From the NCBI RefSeq assembly GCF_018122625.2, contig NZ_JAGQFT020000004.1, positions 62,001 to 126,000 on the forward strand: 64,000 nt of DNA, in the 5' to 3' direction. The translations under genes and the position numbers were made by a program. The notes under the pieces are model-generated. The model had not been told where the DNA came from. It made no database searches and was given only the letters and a program-made list of their open reading frames with translations. This DNA comes from Coralloluteibacterium stylophorae (lineage in GTDB: Bacteria > Pseudomonadota > Gammaproteobacteria > Xanthomonadales > Xanthomonadaceae). Below are positions 17,117 to 24,997 of the stretch, piece by piece; the stretch's first letter is position 1, and each line of letters begins with the position of its first letter.

Positions 17117-17146
17117 GCGCGGCCGGGGCAGGCGCCCAGGCCGCGC
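17117..17146. terminator. Stem-loop after the siderophore receptor gene
   Basis: GCGCGGCC at 17117-17124 pairs with GGCCGCGC at 17139-17146, and the 14-nt loop holds a further GGGC/GCCC pairing. It lies 8 bp after the receptor stop and before the stop of the convergent small membrane gene. There is no T-tract. Confidence 0.45.
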
Positions 17147-17158
17147 GACGGTCGCGGC

Positions 17159-17494
17159 CTACAGGACGCCGGCCGCGGTGAACGCGAGCAACAGCAGGGG
17201 CGCTGCCGCCGCCATCACCACATTGGCGATGGTCAGGCCGCGGGCGCTGCGACGCACGCCGAGATAGGCGATGCACAGCACCGCCCACGCCACCACGAAG
17301 AACGGCGGGATGCTCAGCAGCACGCCATAGCCGCGCGCACCCTCGAACGCGCTGCCGCCGGCGGCGGTGAGCTGCGCGGCGCAGATGGCGAGCGCCGCGG
17401 CGGCCGGCACCGTCAGCACGAAGTACAGCACCCGCGCCATCGGGCCCGATCGCGGTGCGGCAGGAGATGTGGACGGAGCGGATCGGTCTGCCAT
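17159..17494 (-). CDS. Small membrane protein, three to four TM segments
   Basis: A 111-aa hydrophobic protein with segments at about residues 19-45, 58-80 and 88-110 and a Pro/Ser-rich N-terminal tail. No family is recognised. The internal Met at residue 19 (MARVLYFVL) would give a shorter product that starts directly with a TM helix. It lies 50 bp from the downstream end of the phosphodiesterase gene on the same strand and may be cotranscribed with it. Confidence 0.5.
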   Translation of the reverse strand: MADRSAPSTSPAAPRSGPMARVLYFVLTVPAAAALAICAAQLTAAGGSAFEGARGYGVLLSIPPFFVVAWAVLCIAYLGVRRSARGLTIANVVMAAAAPLLLLAFTAAGVL

Positions 17495-17544
17495 GGTCGG
17501 GCGAGGGCATGCGCGTCGGATGACCGAGTCTACGGGAGCCCGCC

Positions 17545-18615
17545 TCAGCGACCCGCGTCCTCGAGGTCGGCGCCGCCGCAGCCCTGCGGCCGGCGCACCC
17601 GATTGCAGCGCGCGGCGGCAGCGCCCGGCAGGCCGACCCGGTAGCGCGTGGACAGGCGCGGGTCCGGCCACAGGTAATCGGTGGAGACGTACTGCGCGCC
17701 GCTGGCGAGCGCGGCGTCGCGGCGGGTCGTGTCGTCCGCGCGCGCCTCGCGGGTGTCGGCGTCGGCGCGGGTGCGGACGATGAAGCCCGCCGCCACCGCG
17801 CGCGCGATGCGGTCGCGCTCTGCGACCGGGTCGTTGAGGGTGAGGTAGGCGGCGGCCGGCGAGCCCTCGTCGGTGTTGACGAACAGCACCCGTCCCTCGA
17901 GGGAACGACGCCCCCCGCGGTAGAGCGCGACCTTGCGCGGACCCTCGTCGAGGGCGAACAGGATGCGCCCGCGCACGGCGTCCAGGGTCGGCCAGTTGCC
18001 GGCCAGCACGGCCTCGCGGAGGGTCGGGAACGCGCCCTGCACGTCGTCGGGCACGAGCAGCTTCTCCGGCGGCAGGACCGAACGGATCTCGGCGTCGAGC
18101 GCATCGAACGCGGCCGCGGTGAACGGTAGCCCGTCGATGCCGCCGCGCACGGCATCGCGCGCCTCCTTGGCGTTGACCATGACGAGGATCGGCACGTGCC
18201 GCGGATGCGCGTCCGACCAGGCACGGATCGCGCGCAGGCAGTCGACCAGGCGCAGGCAATGGCTGGCGTCGTCGATGCCGGGCATGTGCAGCACCTTGAA
18301 GCCAGGCACGGCGAGACCGGGATCCGTGCGTCCGGCGGCGTAGTGCCCGCCGTCGGGATCGACGTGGATGTCGAGCTCGAGCTGGCGCGCGCCGCGCTCG
18401 AGCTGGGCGGCGAACGGGCGGTGCGCGTAGTCCAGCGCCTCGGCGAGTGCGGGCTCCGTCGCCCGCAGCCGCGCCATCGCGGGCCCGGGCACCGGACGCT
18501 TGTAGCTGTTGTGGGTGCCGGCGGCGACGATGTCGTTCATGCGCAGCGGCGGCCCGTCGGCGCGCGCGCCGCAGCACGCCAGCACGAGAGGAACGAGGAC
18601 GAAGCGGAGGCGCAT
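17545..18615 (-). CDS. Ca2+-dependent PI-PLC-type phosphodiesterase (PI-PLC-C1 family)
   Basis: A 356-aa secreted protein: signal peptide (MRLRFVLVPLVLACCGARA), then the PI-PLC-like TIM barrel of the calcium-dependent phosphoinositide phospholipase C1 family. The two catalytic His are seen in AAGTHNSYK (His35) and KVLHMPG (His110), with metal ligands in LELDIHVDPDGG (Glu80, Asp82). It would cleave phosphodiester bonds of inositol phospholipids or related glycerophosphodiesters in the periplasm. It follows a TonB-dependent receptor gene on the same strand (62 bp gap with a hairpin), suggesting scavenging of a phosphodiester substrate or its product. Confidence 0.75.
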   Translation of the reverse strand: MRLRFVLVPLVLACCGARADGPPLRMNDIVAAGTHNSYKRPVPGPAMARLRATEPALAEALDYAHRPFAAQLERGARQLELDIHVDPDGGHYAAGRTDPGLAVPGFKVLHMPGIDDASHCLRLVDCLRAIRAWSDAHPRHVPILVMVNAKEARDAVRGGIDGLPFTAAAFDALDAEIRSVLPPEKLLVPDDVQGAFPTLREAVLAGNWPTLDAVRGRILFALDEGPRKVALYRGGRRSLEGRVLFVNTDEGSPAAAYLTLNDPVAERDRIARAVAAGFIVRTRADADTREARADDTTRRDAALASGAQYVSTDYLWPDPRLSTRYRVGLPGAAAARCNRVRRPQGCGGADLEDAGR

Positions 18616-18642
18616 GGCGATGCCCTGGCGGTCGATCGGTGC

Positions 18643-18667
18643 GGCCCGCCGGCGTCGCCGGCGGGCC
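18643..18667 (-). terminator. Intercistronic 11-bp hairpin
   Basis: Positions 18643-18653 pair perfectly with 18657-18667 around a 3-nt loop. The hairpin lies between the TonB receptor stop and the phosphodiesterase start. Without a T-tract it may lower, not stop, read-through, so the receptor mRNA would be more abundant than the enzyme mRNA. Confidence 0.5.
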
Positions 18668-18677
18668 GACGCACGCA

Positions 18678-21491
18678 TCAGAAGTCCGCGCGCACGCCGA
18701 GCGCGACGCGACGGCCGGAGTACTCGTTCATCAGCGGGAACGACGGATCCAGGGTGTAGCCGGTGGTCGCCTCGTCGGTGACGTTGATGCCCTCCAGGGT
18801 CACCTTGAGCACGTCGTTGATGCGGTAGCCGATCGAGATGTCGGTCTGGCCGTAGGCGTCGCGGTACACGGGATAGCTGTTGAGGTGGATGTACTCGACG
18901 TACTCGTCCTTGTAGTTGTAGGACACGCGCGCGTCGAAGCGGTCGTTCTCGTAGTACAGGGTCACGTTGTAGGCCTTCTCGGCGAGCCCCTCCGGCGCGG
19001 TCGGGATGTCGAGGTCGGAGGCGCCGGTGAGGGTGCTGTCGAGCACGGTGTAGTTGGCATTGAAGCCGAAACCCTCCAGCACCGGGTGCAGCATGCCGAG
19101 CGGCATCTGCGCGATCAGTTCGATGCCGCTGACCTCGTAGGCGCCCTCGGCGTTGACCGGCTGGTAGACCTCGAAGTCGTAGTAGCCGTCGAGGGTGCCG
19201 TTGGCGTTGAGCTTCTCCACGTCCTCGACGATGCCGGTCAGCTCCTGCCGCACCACGCCCTCGATCTCCTTCCAGAAGTAGGACGCGGCGAGCAGGCCGC
19301 CGTTGTCGAGGTAGTACTCCAGGCCGGCCTCCCACTGGTCGGCCATGGTCGGCTTCAGGTCCGGGTTGCCGTCCATGAAGCGGAACTCGTTCCAGCTCAC
19401 CGAGCGGCGGTAGGCGATGTCGGTCAGCGCCGGGCGCATCAGCGTCTCCGAGGCCGCGCCGCGCAGCACCAGGTTGTCGGTCAGGCCGGCCTGGACGTTG
19501 AGGCTGGGCAGGACCTCGCGGTAGTTGCCGTCGCTGGAGACCGGCTCGGCGGTCAGGCCGTCCGAACCGTCGGGGTTCTGCACCTGGTGGTAGCCGTAGG
19601 ACATCACGTCGGTGTCCACCGCGCGCGCGCCGGCGTTGACGAACACCGGCACGCGACCGAGGTCGAAGTCGAAGTTCAGCATCGCGTAGAGGCTGGTCAC
19701 CTCCTCGTCGACGCGGTAGTACTGCGCGTCGTCGATCGGCACCTCGAAGCCTGCGTAGCGGAAGAAGTCGCGCGCGTAGTCGTTGGACACCTGCATCCAG
19801 GCGAGGTCGCGCGGCACGTAGCCGCCGCCCGGAACGATGTCGGTCACCCACTGCAGCGGGCTGTCGGCGAGTGTGCGGGTGTTGAGCCAGGAGATGTCGC
19901 CCTCGCCAGGGCCCTGGATCTTGGTCTCGCCGTACTCGCGCTCCTTGGACTTGTCGGTGAAGCGCGCGCCGACCTGGATGCTGCTCAGCGCCGGCAGGAC
20001 GTCGAGCTGCAGGTGGCGGGTCGCGTCGAGCTGGGCGGCGTACTTGTCGTCGTCGACGTGCTCGAGCTGGGTCTCGTAGGCCTCGAACAGGTAGCTTTCG
20101 GGCGAGTCGTACATGTCGAAGCCGGCCGAGGCCGCGCTCGGGATGGTCTCGCCGCCGTCCTCGGTCCAGCGCGTGCGCGACGGCGCGTAGGCGACGTGCT
20201 TGAGGTTGGCGTAGTCGTAGGTCTTCTCGGCGCCGGAGAAGCCTACGAGGCCGTTGACCTCCCAGTCGCCGGGCGTCCAGTCCATGGCCAGGCTGTACTG
20301 CTGGTAGTCGGTCTCGTTGATCCGCTCCTTGCTCAGGAACTCGTGCTGGGTCGCGGTGTAGGAAACGTCGCGCAGCACGGTGATGCCGTAGTCGGCCAGC
20401 GTGGTGCTGTCGTACTCGTGGATGGTGTCGAGGGTGCTGCGGCTGGAGGCGGAATACGCGGCGGCGTCGTACTCGTCCTCGGTGGTGTCGAAGCTGCCGT
20501 GCAGGGTGTCGAAGGTCAGGCTGAAGTCGTTGCTCGGCTTGTACTGCAGCGACAGCGTGGCGCCGGTCTTGTCCTGCTCGTTGAGGTAGACGCGGTCGCC
20601 GACCTTGTCCTGGAAGATGATGCGGTTGGTGACGTCGTGGTCGGTCGGGTCCTCCAGCACGATGCCGGCGTCCCGCGCCAGCACCGCCGCGGCCTGGTCG
20701 GAGCGCTCCCCGGTCGCATCGAGGAAGCGGCTCAGCGGCCGGAAGTTGATGCCGGAGTTGGAGTCGGTGCGGTTGGTGCGCTCGGCCTTGGAGAACGAGA
20801 CCAGGGCGCCGAAGTCGCCCCAGGTGTCGCTGGCCAGGAACGAGAAGCGCGGGTCGACCTCCTCGGAGATCGAGTTGTGCGCGCCTTCGGCCGAGGCCGC
20901 CACCTTGCGGCTGGGATAGTCGAAGGGCCGCGCGGTGCGGATCAGCACCGAACCGGCGATGCCGCCTTCCTCGTCGGCCGCGGTCGGGGACTTCTGCACG
21001 GTGACGCTCTGGATGATCTCCGAGGCGAACATGTCGAACTCGACGTCGCGCCCGCCGCTGCCCGAGGCGGTGGCGAGGTTGTTGATCGAGACGAAGGTGA
21101 ACTCGGTCGGCAGGCCGCGCACGTTGACCCGGCTGCCCAGGCCCTTGTTGCGCTCGATGGTCACGCCCGGCATGCGCTGCAGCGCCTCGGCGAGGTTCTG
21201 CTCGGGAAAGTCGGCGACGTCGGTGGCGACGATGGAGTCGGAGAAGCCGACGTTGTCGCGCTTGAGGTCGACCGCGCGCTCGAGGCTCAGGCTGTAGCTG
21301 CCGGTGACCTGGATGGCATCGAGCTGGCGCGCATCGGGCGTGGTCGCCGGCTCCTGCGCCGGCGCGGAGTCCTGCGCCAGCAGCTGCACGGGCGCGGTCG
21401 CCATGGCGCCGGCGAGCAGCAGATGGATGCTCCGGCTGAGGGTGCGCGTGCGCAGCCCGGACGCCTGGCGTCCGGGAATGTGGTGGTTCAT
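18678..21491 (-). CDS. TonB-dependent receptor (Xanthomonas-Caulobacter TIGR01782 type)
   Basis: A 937-aa outer-membrane receptor. After a signal peptide (ending APVQLLAQ) come the TonB-box-like LDAIQVTGSY segment and a plug with the signatures DFPEQNLAEALQRMPGVTI, RGLPTEFTFVSINN and SPTAADEEGGIAGSVLIRT, which mark the large TonB receptor class of xanthomonads and caulobacters used mostly for carbohydrates and other scavenged organic compounds. The barrel ends in Phe (VRADF). The pairing with a PI-PLC-type enzyme suggests a phosphorylated inositol or phospholipid head-group as substrate, but this is inferred from order only. Its start lies 236 bp from the divergent FAD monooxygenase gene. Confidence 0.9.
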   Translation of the reverse strand: MNHHIPGRQASGLRTRTLSRSIHLLLAGAMATAPVQLLAQDSAPAQEPATTPDARQLDAIQVTGSYSLSLERAVDLKRDNVGFSDSIVATDVADFPEQNLAEALQRMPGVTIERNKGLGSRVNVRGLPTEFTFVSINNLATASGSGGRDVEFDMFASEIIQSVTVQKSPTAADEEGGIAGSVLIRTARPFDYPSRKVAASAEGAHNSISEEVDPRFSFLASDTWGDFGALVSFSKAERTNRTDSNSGINFRPLSRFLDATGERSDQAAAVLARDAGIVLEDPTDHDVTNRIIFQDKVGDRVYLNEQDKTGATLSLQYKPSNDFSLTFDTLHGSFDTTEDEYDAAAYSASSRSTLDTIHEYDSTTLADYGITVLRDVSYTATQHEFLSKERINETDYQQYSLAMDWTPGDWEVNGLVGFSGAEKTYDYANLKHVAYAPSRTRWTEDGGETIPSAASAGFDMYDSPESYLFEAYETQLEHVDDDKYAAQLDATRHLQLDVLPALSSIQVGARFTDKSKEREYGETKIQGPGEGDISWLNTRTLADSPLQWVTDIVPGGGYVPRDLAWMQVSNDYARDFFRYAGFEVPIDDAQYYRVDEEVTSLYAMLNFDFDLGRVPVFVNAGARAVDTDVMSYGYHQVQNPDGSDGLTAEPVSSDGNYREVLPSLNVQAGLTDNLVLRGAASETLMRPALTDIAYRRSVSWNEFRFMDGNPDLKPTMADQWEAGLEYYLDNGGLLAASYFWKEIEGVVRQELTGIVEDVEKLNANGTLDGYYDFEVYQPVNAEGAYEVSGIELIAQMPLGMLHPVLEGFGFNANYTVLDSTLTGASDLDIPTAPEGLAEKAYNVTLYYENDRFDARVSYNYKDEYVEYIHLNSYPVYRDAYGQTDISIGYRINDVLKVTLEGINVTDEATTGYTLDPSFPLMNEYSGRRVALGVRADF

Positions 21492-21727
21492 GCCGATGTC
21501 CCCTACGGTCGATGTGCGGTGCGTTGTCGACGGCGCGCGCGACGGGTGGAGTCGCGCGGCGACGCGGCCTTCGTCAGGCCGCGCGGAGACTAGAGGCGCG
21601 AGGTTGTGGTTTTGTTGCATCGCACGACGCGTTTCGCGCCGCACGGCCCGGCGGGCGCTCCCCGCGCGCGCTGCGGAAAGCGACGCTGGACCTCCCTGCG
21701 ACGCGTCGCGTGATCGAGAATGGGCGG

Positions 21728-22960
21728 ATGCCCCGCTCCCTCGACATCGCCATCGTCGGCTACGGCACCGCCGGCCAGGCCGCCGCCATCGCGCTCTCGC
21801 GCGACGGCCACCGCCTGCACGTGTTCGAGCGGGCGGCGGAGCTGGGGCCGGTCGGCGCGGGCTTCCTGCTGCAGCCGGCGGGCCAGGCGGTACTGTGGGA
21901 GCTCGGCCTGCTCGAGGCGGCACGCGCGCACGGCGCCCGCATCGACCGCCTTCACGGCGAGACCGCCCGCGGGCGCGCCGTCATGGACATGCGCTATCCC
22001 GCGCTGGATGCGCGCTTCCATGGCCTCGGCATGCAGCGCGGCGCGTTGTTCCGCCTGCTGTGCGCGGCGTGGCCGGATGCGGCGACGGTGCGCCGCGGCT
22101 GCGGGATCGTCGCCGCGAGCGAGGACGGGCGCCGCATCCGCGACACCCAGGGGCGCGAGCACGGGCCGTTCGACCTGGTCGTCGCCGCCGACGGCAGCGC
22201 CTCGCGACTGCGCGACGCGGTCGGCGGCGCGCGCCTGGACCGGCCCTATCCCTGGGGCGCTCTGTGGTGCCTGGTGCCGGCCGCCGGCTGGCCGCACCTG
22301 GGCGAGCTGCGGCAACGCTACGTCGGCGCGCGGCGCATGGTCGGCCTGCTGCCGGTCGGCACGCGGCCGGACGACCCGCTGCCGCGGCTGAGCTTCTTCT
22401 GGAGCCTGCGCGCGGACGCCTTCGAGGCCTGGGCGGAGGCCGGCATGGACGCCTGGCACGCCGAGCTGGCGGCGCTGTGGCCCGAGGCCGCGCCGCTGCT
22501 GGCGGGGCTGGACCACTGCAGCCTGCTCGCCCGCGCACGCTACCGCGACGCGGTGCTGCCGCGCTGGCACCGCGGCCGCCTGGTGCTGGCCGGCGACGCC
22601 GCGCACGCGATGAGCCCGCAGCTCGGCCAGGGCGTCAACATGGCGCTGCTCGACGCGCTCGCCCTGCGCGACGCGCTGCGCGCCGAGGACGATCCCGACC
22701 GCGCCATCGCCCGCTACCAGCACGTGCGCCGCGCGCACGTGGGCATCTACCAGTTCTGGAGCCGCTGGCTGACGCCGGTGTTCCAGTCCGACCGCGACCG
22801 GATCGCACGCCTGCGCGATCTCGCCTTCCTGCCGATGGGCCGCATGCCGGTGGCGCGCGGGCAGATGCTGCGCGTGCTCAGCGGCACCCAGCGCGGCATG
22901 TTCGGCCGGCTCGCGCTGCCGGAAGGCTTCCTGCGCGCGCTGGCCGAGGCGCCGGCCTGA
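21728..22960 (+). CDS. FAD-dependent monooxygenase (PHBH fold)
   Basis: A 410-aa flavoprotein monooxygenase of the p-hydroxybenzoate hydroxylase superfamily. It has the ADP-binding GxGxxG motif as IVGYGTAGQAAA near residue 10, a D-G sequence VAADGSAS in the middle, and the FAD-ribityl motif GDAAHAMSPQLGQGVNMALLDA. The Pro-Gln in SPQLGQG replaces the usual Pro-x-x-GQG, which is within family range. Such enzymes hydroxylate aromatics, ubiquinone precursors or antibiotics; the substrate here is unknown. The ATG at 21728 follows GAATGGGCGG and gives the expected short N-terminus. Confidence 0.85.
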   Translation: MPRSLDIAIVGYGTAGQAAAIALSRDGHRLHVFERAAELGPVGAGFLLQPAGQAVLWELGLLEAARAHGARIDRLHGETARGRAVMDMRYPALDARFHGLGMQRGALFRLLCAAWPDAATVRRGCGIVAASEDGRRIRDTQGREHGPFDLVVAADGSASRLRDAVGGARLDRPYPWGALWCLVPAAGWPHLGELRQRYVGARRMVGLLPVGTRPDDPLPRLSFFWSLRADAFEAWAEAGMDAWHAELAALWPEAAPLLAGLDHCSLLARARYRDAVLPRWHRGRLVLAGDAAHAMSPQLGQGVNMALLDALALRDALRAEDDPDRAIARYQHVRRAHVGIYQFWSRWLTPVFQSDRDRIARLRDLAFLPMGRMPVARGQMLRVLSGTQRGMFGRLALPEGFLRALAEAPA

Positions 22961-22972
22961 GGGCGCAGCGGC

Positions 22973-23401
22973 TCAGCGGCGGGTGCGCCGGTATTCCGCC
23001 ACCACCTCGGCGAGCGTCGGATTCGCGGCGCCAGCACCATCCAGGAACACGGCCGGGATCTCGCCCCGCATCACCGTCGCCGCCTGCTGCACGGCCGCGA
23101 TCTGCGCCGGCGTCGGATCGACCAGGTCGACCTCGTAGCGGCTGCTGCGGACGGTCGGGATGCCTTGCCGCGACAGCGCCGCAGCCAGCGCATCGGCGCG
23201 CCGCGCCGCCTCCGACGGGCAGTTCACCGGCGCGAGGACCACCACGGTGCCGGGCCGCGTGCCCGGCGGCATCATGACCTCGACGAAACCGTTCGGCCCC
23301 GACGCCAGGCGCGCCTGCGCGGCCGCCTCTGCGCGCATTCCCCACCAGTGATGCGCGCCGCCGGCAGCGCCGAGCAGCAACAGCAGGCCCAGTACCCGCA
23401 T
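22973..23401 (-). CDS. Small exported protein of unknown function, glutaredoxin-like hints
   Basis: A 142-aa protein with an N-terminal hydrophobic segment (MRVLGLLLLLGAAGGAHHWW) that is a signal peptide or anchor. The rest alternates beta and alpha elements: VVVLAPVNCPSEAARRADALAAALSRQGIP followed by the Val-rich strand and AVFLDG near the end. This order resembles a thioredoxin/glutaredoxin fold with a single Cys (NCPS), but the CxxC is missing and I would not assign activity. It is convergent with the monooxygenase, with 12 bp between the stops. Confidence 0.5.
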   Translation of the reverse strand: MRVLGLLLLLGAAGGAHHWWGMRAEAAAQARLASGPNGFVEVMMPPGTRPGTVVVLAPVNCPSEAARRADALAAALSRQGIPTVRSSRYEVDLVDPTPAQIAAVQQAATVMRGEIPAVFLDGAGAANPTLAEVVAEYRRTRR

Positions 23402-23587
23402 CGTTCGATTCCCCTGCGCCGCGGCCACGACGGCGGCCCCGCGGCGGAGGCTGGCATGCGCCGGCGCCTGCCGACAATGCCGACGCTGGCGGACGTCCAC
23501 CGCACCGGCGCACGCTCGGATCGCGTGCCGAGGCCCCGGCCCCGCCTCCTTGCTCCTGCCCCGCGCCACGCGGCGCGGGACCGATCC

Positions 23588-23842
23588 TCAACTGCGACCC
23601 GCGGCCGCGCCGCGGCAGAACAGGGCGCCGCCGACGCCGGCCAGCAGATAGGCGCAGGCCAGCGCCCCGGCGAGGAGCAGCTTGCCCTGCGCCAGGAACA
23701 GGCCCAGCAGGCAGACCGGCAGCAGCGCCGCCAGCGCGAGCGTCGCCAGGATCAGGGCGTCCTCGCGCCGCGCCTTGGCATCGTCGTCCGCGGCGGGCTT
23801 CGGTGCGTCCTGCAGCGACTGGAGGTACGGGGTCCTGCTCAT
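23588..23842 (-). CDS. Small two-TM membrane protein
   Basis: An 84-aa protein with a hydrophilic N-terminus (MSRTPYLQSLQDAPKPAADDDAKARRED) and two hydrophobic segments, about residues 28-50 and 54-76. No family is recognised. It has a ribosome-binding-like GGAG before its ATG (revealed as CTCC after 23842) and coding-type third-position GC, which supports it as real. Confidence 0.5.
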   Translation of the reverse strand: MSRTPYLQSLQDAPKPAADDDAKARREDALILATLALAALLPVCLLGLFLAQGKLLLAGALACAYLLAGVGGALFCRGAAAGRS

Positions 23843-24015
23843 CGGGGATCTCCGGTGGCACCGGCGCGAGAGCGCGTCCGGGCGTGCCGGGATGGAGCAA
23901 GTCGCGTGCCAGAGAAAGCCGCTGCGCTATCGCAACGCCGGCATCGCTGCGGCGCCCGACCTCCCGGGCCGCCCGCCGGCGGCCACCGCAGGGCCGAGGC
24001 GCCCTTGGCGCCGTC

Positions 24016-24630
24016 TCACTCCGGATACGGGAACGCCCGGAATTCCGGGAGCGATTCGGCTGCGGCGGCGTATGCGGCGAGTCGCGGGAAGCGCTCCGCC
24101 ACGACCCGATCCGGCACCTCGTGGACGGCGAACCGCCAGGCGACGGCGGCGGTGATGCCGGCCTGGTCGATGGTGGCGCCATCGGCGGCCAGCGGGCCGT
24201 GTTCGAGCGCGTCCTCCAGCGCCGAGAGCCCCGCCAGAAGCTGCCCGCCGACCCGCTCGAGCCAGGGTGCATGCGCCTTCTCCGCAGGCCGCAGGCGGTG
24301 CTCGTACACGACCTGCACCGCCTTCTCCGACACCGCGAGCGCCAGCCCGATCACGCGCAGCGCCCGGCGCAGCTCGCACACGTCGGTCGGCATCAGGCTG
24401 CGCGGGCGCGCGCGCGCCTCGGCGTAGGCGAGGATCAGGGTCGAATCCATCAGCACCTCGCCCTCGTCGCAGACCAGCGTCGGCGCCTTGACCACGGGAT
24501 TGATCCCGCGGAACGCATCGAAATCGCGGAATACCGACAGCGGGCGATGTTCGAAGTCGAGCCCGAGCAGCCGCAGCGAGATCGCGACGCGGCGGACGTA
24601 GGGCGAGTCCAGCATTCCGATGAGCTGCAT
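24016..24630 (-). CDS. Glutathione S-transferase family protein
   Basis: A 204-aa GST. The N-terminal thioredoxin-like domain starts MQLIGMLDSPYVRRVAISL, with the active-site Ser in DSPYVRR, the cis-Pro region NPVVKAPTLV and the glutathione gamma-Glu contact EVLMDSTLILAY. The C-terminal all-alpha domain begins near residue 85. This architecture is that of bacterial GSTs with a Ser catalytic residue (theta/beta-like). It probably conjugates or reduces electrophiles with glutathione. It is transcribed away from the TonB receptor gene at 24998. Confidence 0.85.
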   Translation of the reverse strand: MQLIGMLDSPYVRRVAISLRLLGLDFEHRPLSVFRDFDAFRGINPVVKAPTLVCDEGEVLMDSTLILAYAEARARPRSLMPTDVCELRRALRVIGLALAVSEKAVQVVYEHRLRPAEKAHAPWLERVGGQLLAGLSALEDALEHGPLAADGATIDQAGITAAVAWRFAVHEVPDRVVAERFPRLAAYAAAAESLPEFRAFPYPE

Positions 24631-24701
24631 GGCGGCGGTCTCCGGGTGGGCGCGAGGCCGCCAGCATAGGGCCAGCGCAGCGGGACCTCCCGCCTTCCCC
24701 T

Positions 24702-24713
24702 TGGATCGATCCA
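24702..24713. promoter_or_regulatory. Palindromic site 1 (TGGATCGATCCA)
   Basis: A perfect 12-bp palindrome centred on ATCGAT. Central CG with symmetric arms is the usual layout of LacI-family operators. It lies 89 bp (centre to centre) from palindrome 2. No LacI gene is in the window, so the cognate regulator, if any, is elsewhere. Confidence 0.45.
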
Positions 24714-24789
24714 GCTAGCCCTCGGCGCGCGTGTCGGTAGGTACTGCCGCTGCTGCACACGCACATGACGGGGCTTTGACAAATCCACT

Positions 24790-24803
24790 TTAAATCGATT
24801 CAA
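24790..24803. promoter_or_regulatory. Palindromic site 2 (TTAAATCGATTCAA) next to a -35-like element
   Basis: A 14-bp inverted repeat with 12 of 14 positions symmetric, beginning 9 bp after TTGACA (24776-24781). Its position inside the likely promoter fits an operator that blocks transcription of the receptor gene. The core AATCGATT resembles operators of LacI-family sugar regulators. Confidence 0.5.
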
Positions 24804-24997
24804 CTCAGCTTCAGGCGGATCAGGGGCCGCCGGCGGATGCCGTACGTCGCGACATGCCAACCGGGCGACCGGCGGGTGCGGGCGCGCGCGGCTTCACGCC
24901 AACGCCAGACCTCGGGCGCGGGCCGCGCCAGTCACGGGAGAGGCAGCGCCGGGCCCGGCGGTATGCGCTGCGTCGTTCGTTCTGGGAGAGCAACGAG

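Larger units (their letters stand above)
24631..24997. other. 367-bp divergent regulatory region with two ATCGAT palindromes
   Basis: This gap lies between the GST gene and a TonB-dependent receptor gene. It contains the perfect palindrome TGGATCGATCCA (24702-24713), a TTGACA-like -35 element (24776-24781) and the imperfect palindrome TTAAATCGATTCAA (24790-24803). The AT content rises sharply at 24775-24805. An in-frame ATG at 24854 could extend the receptor, but that would precede its signal peptide. I see no other gene. Confidence 0.6.
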
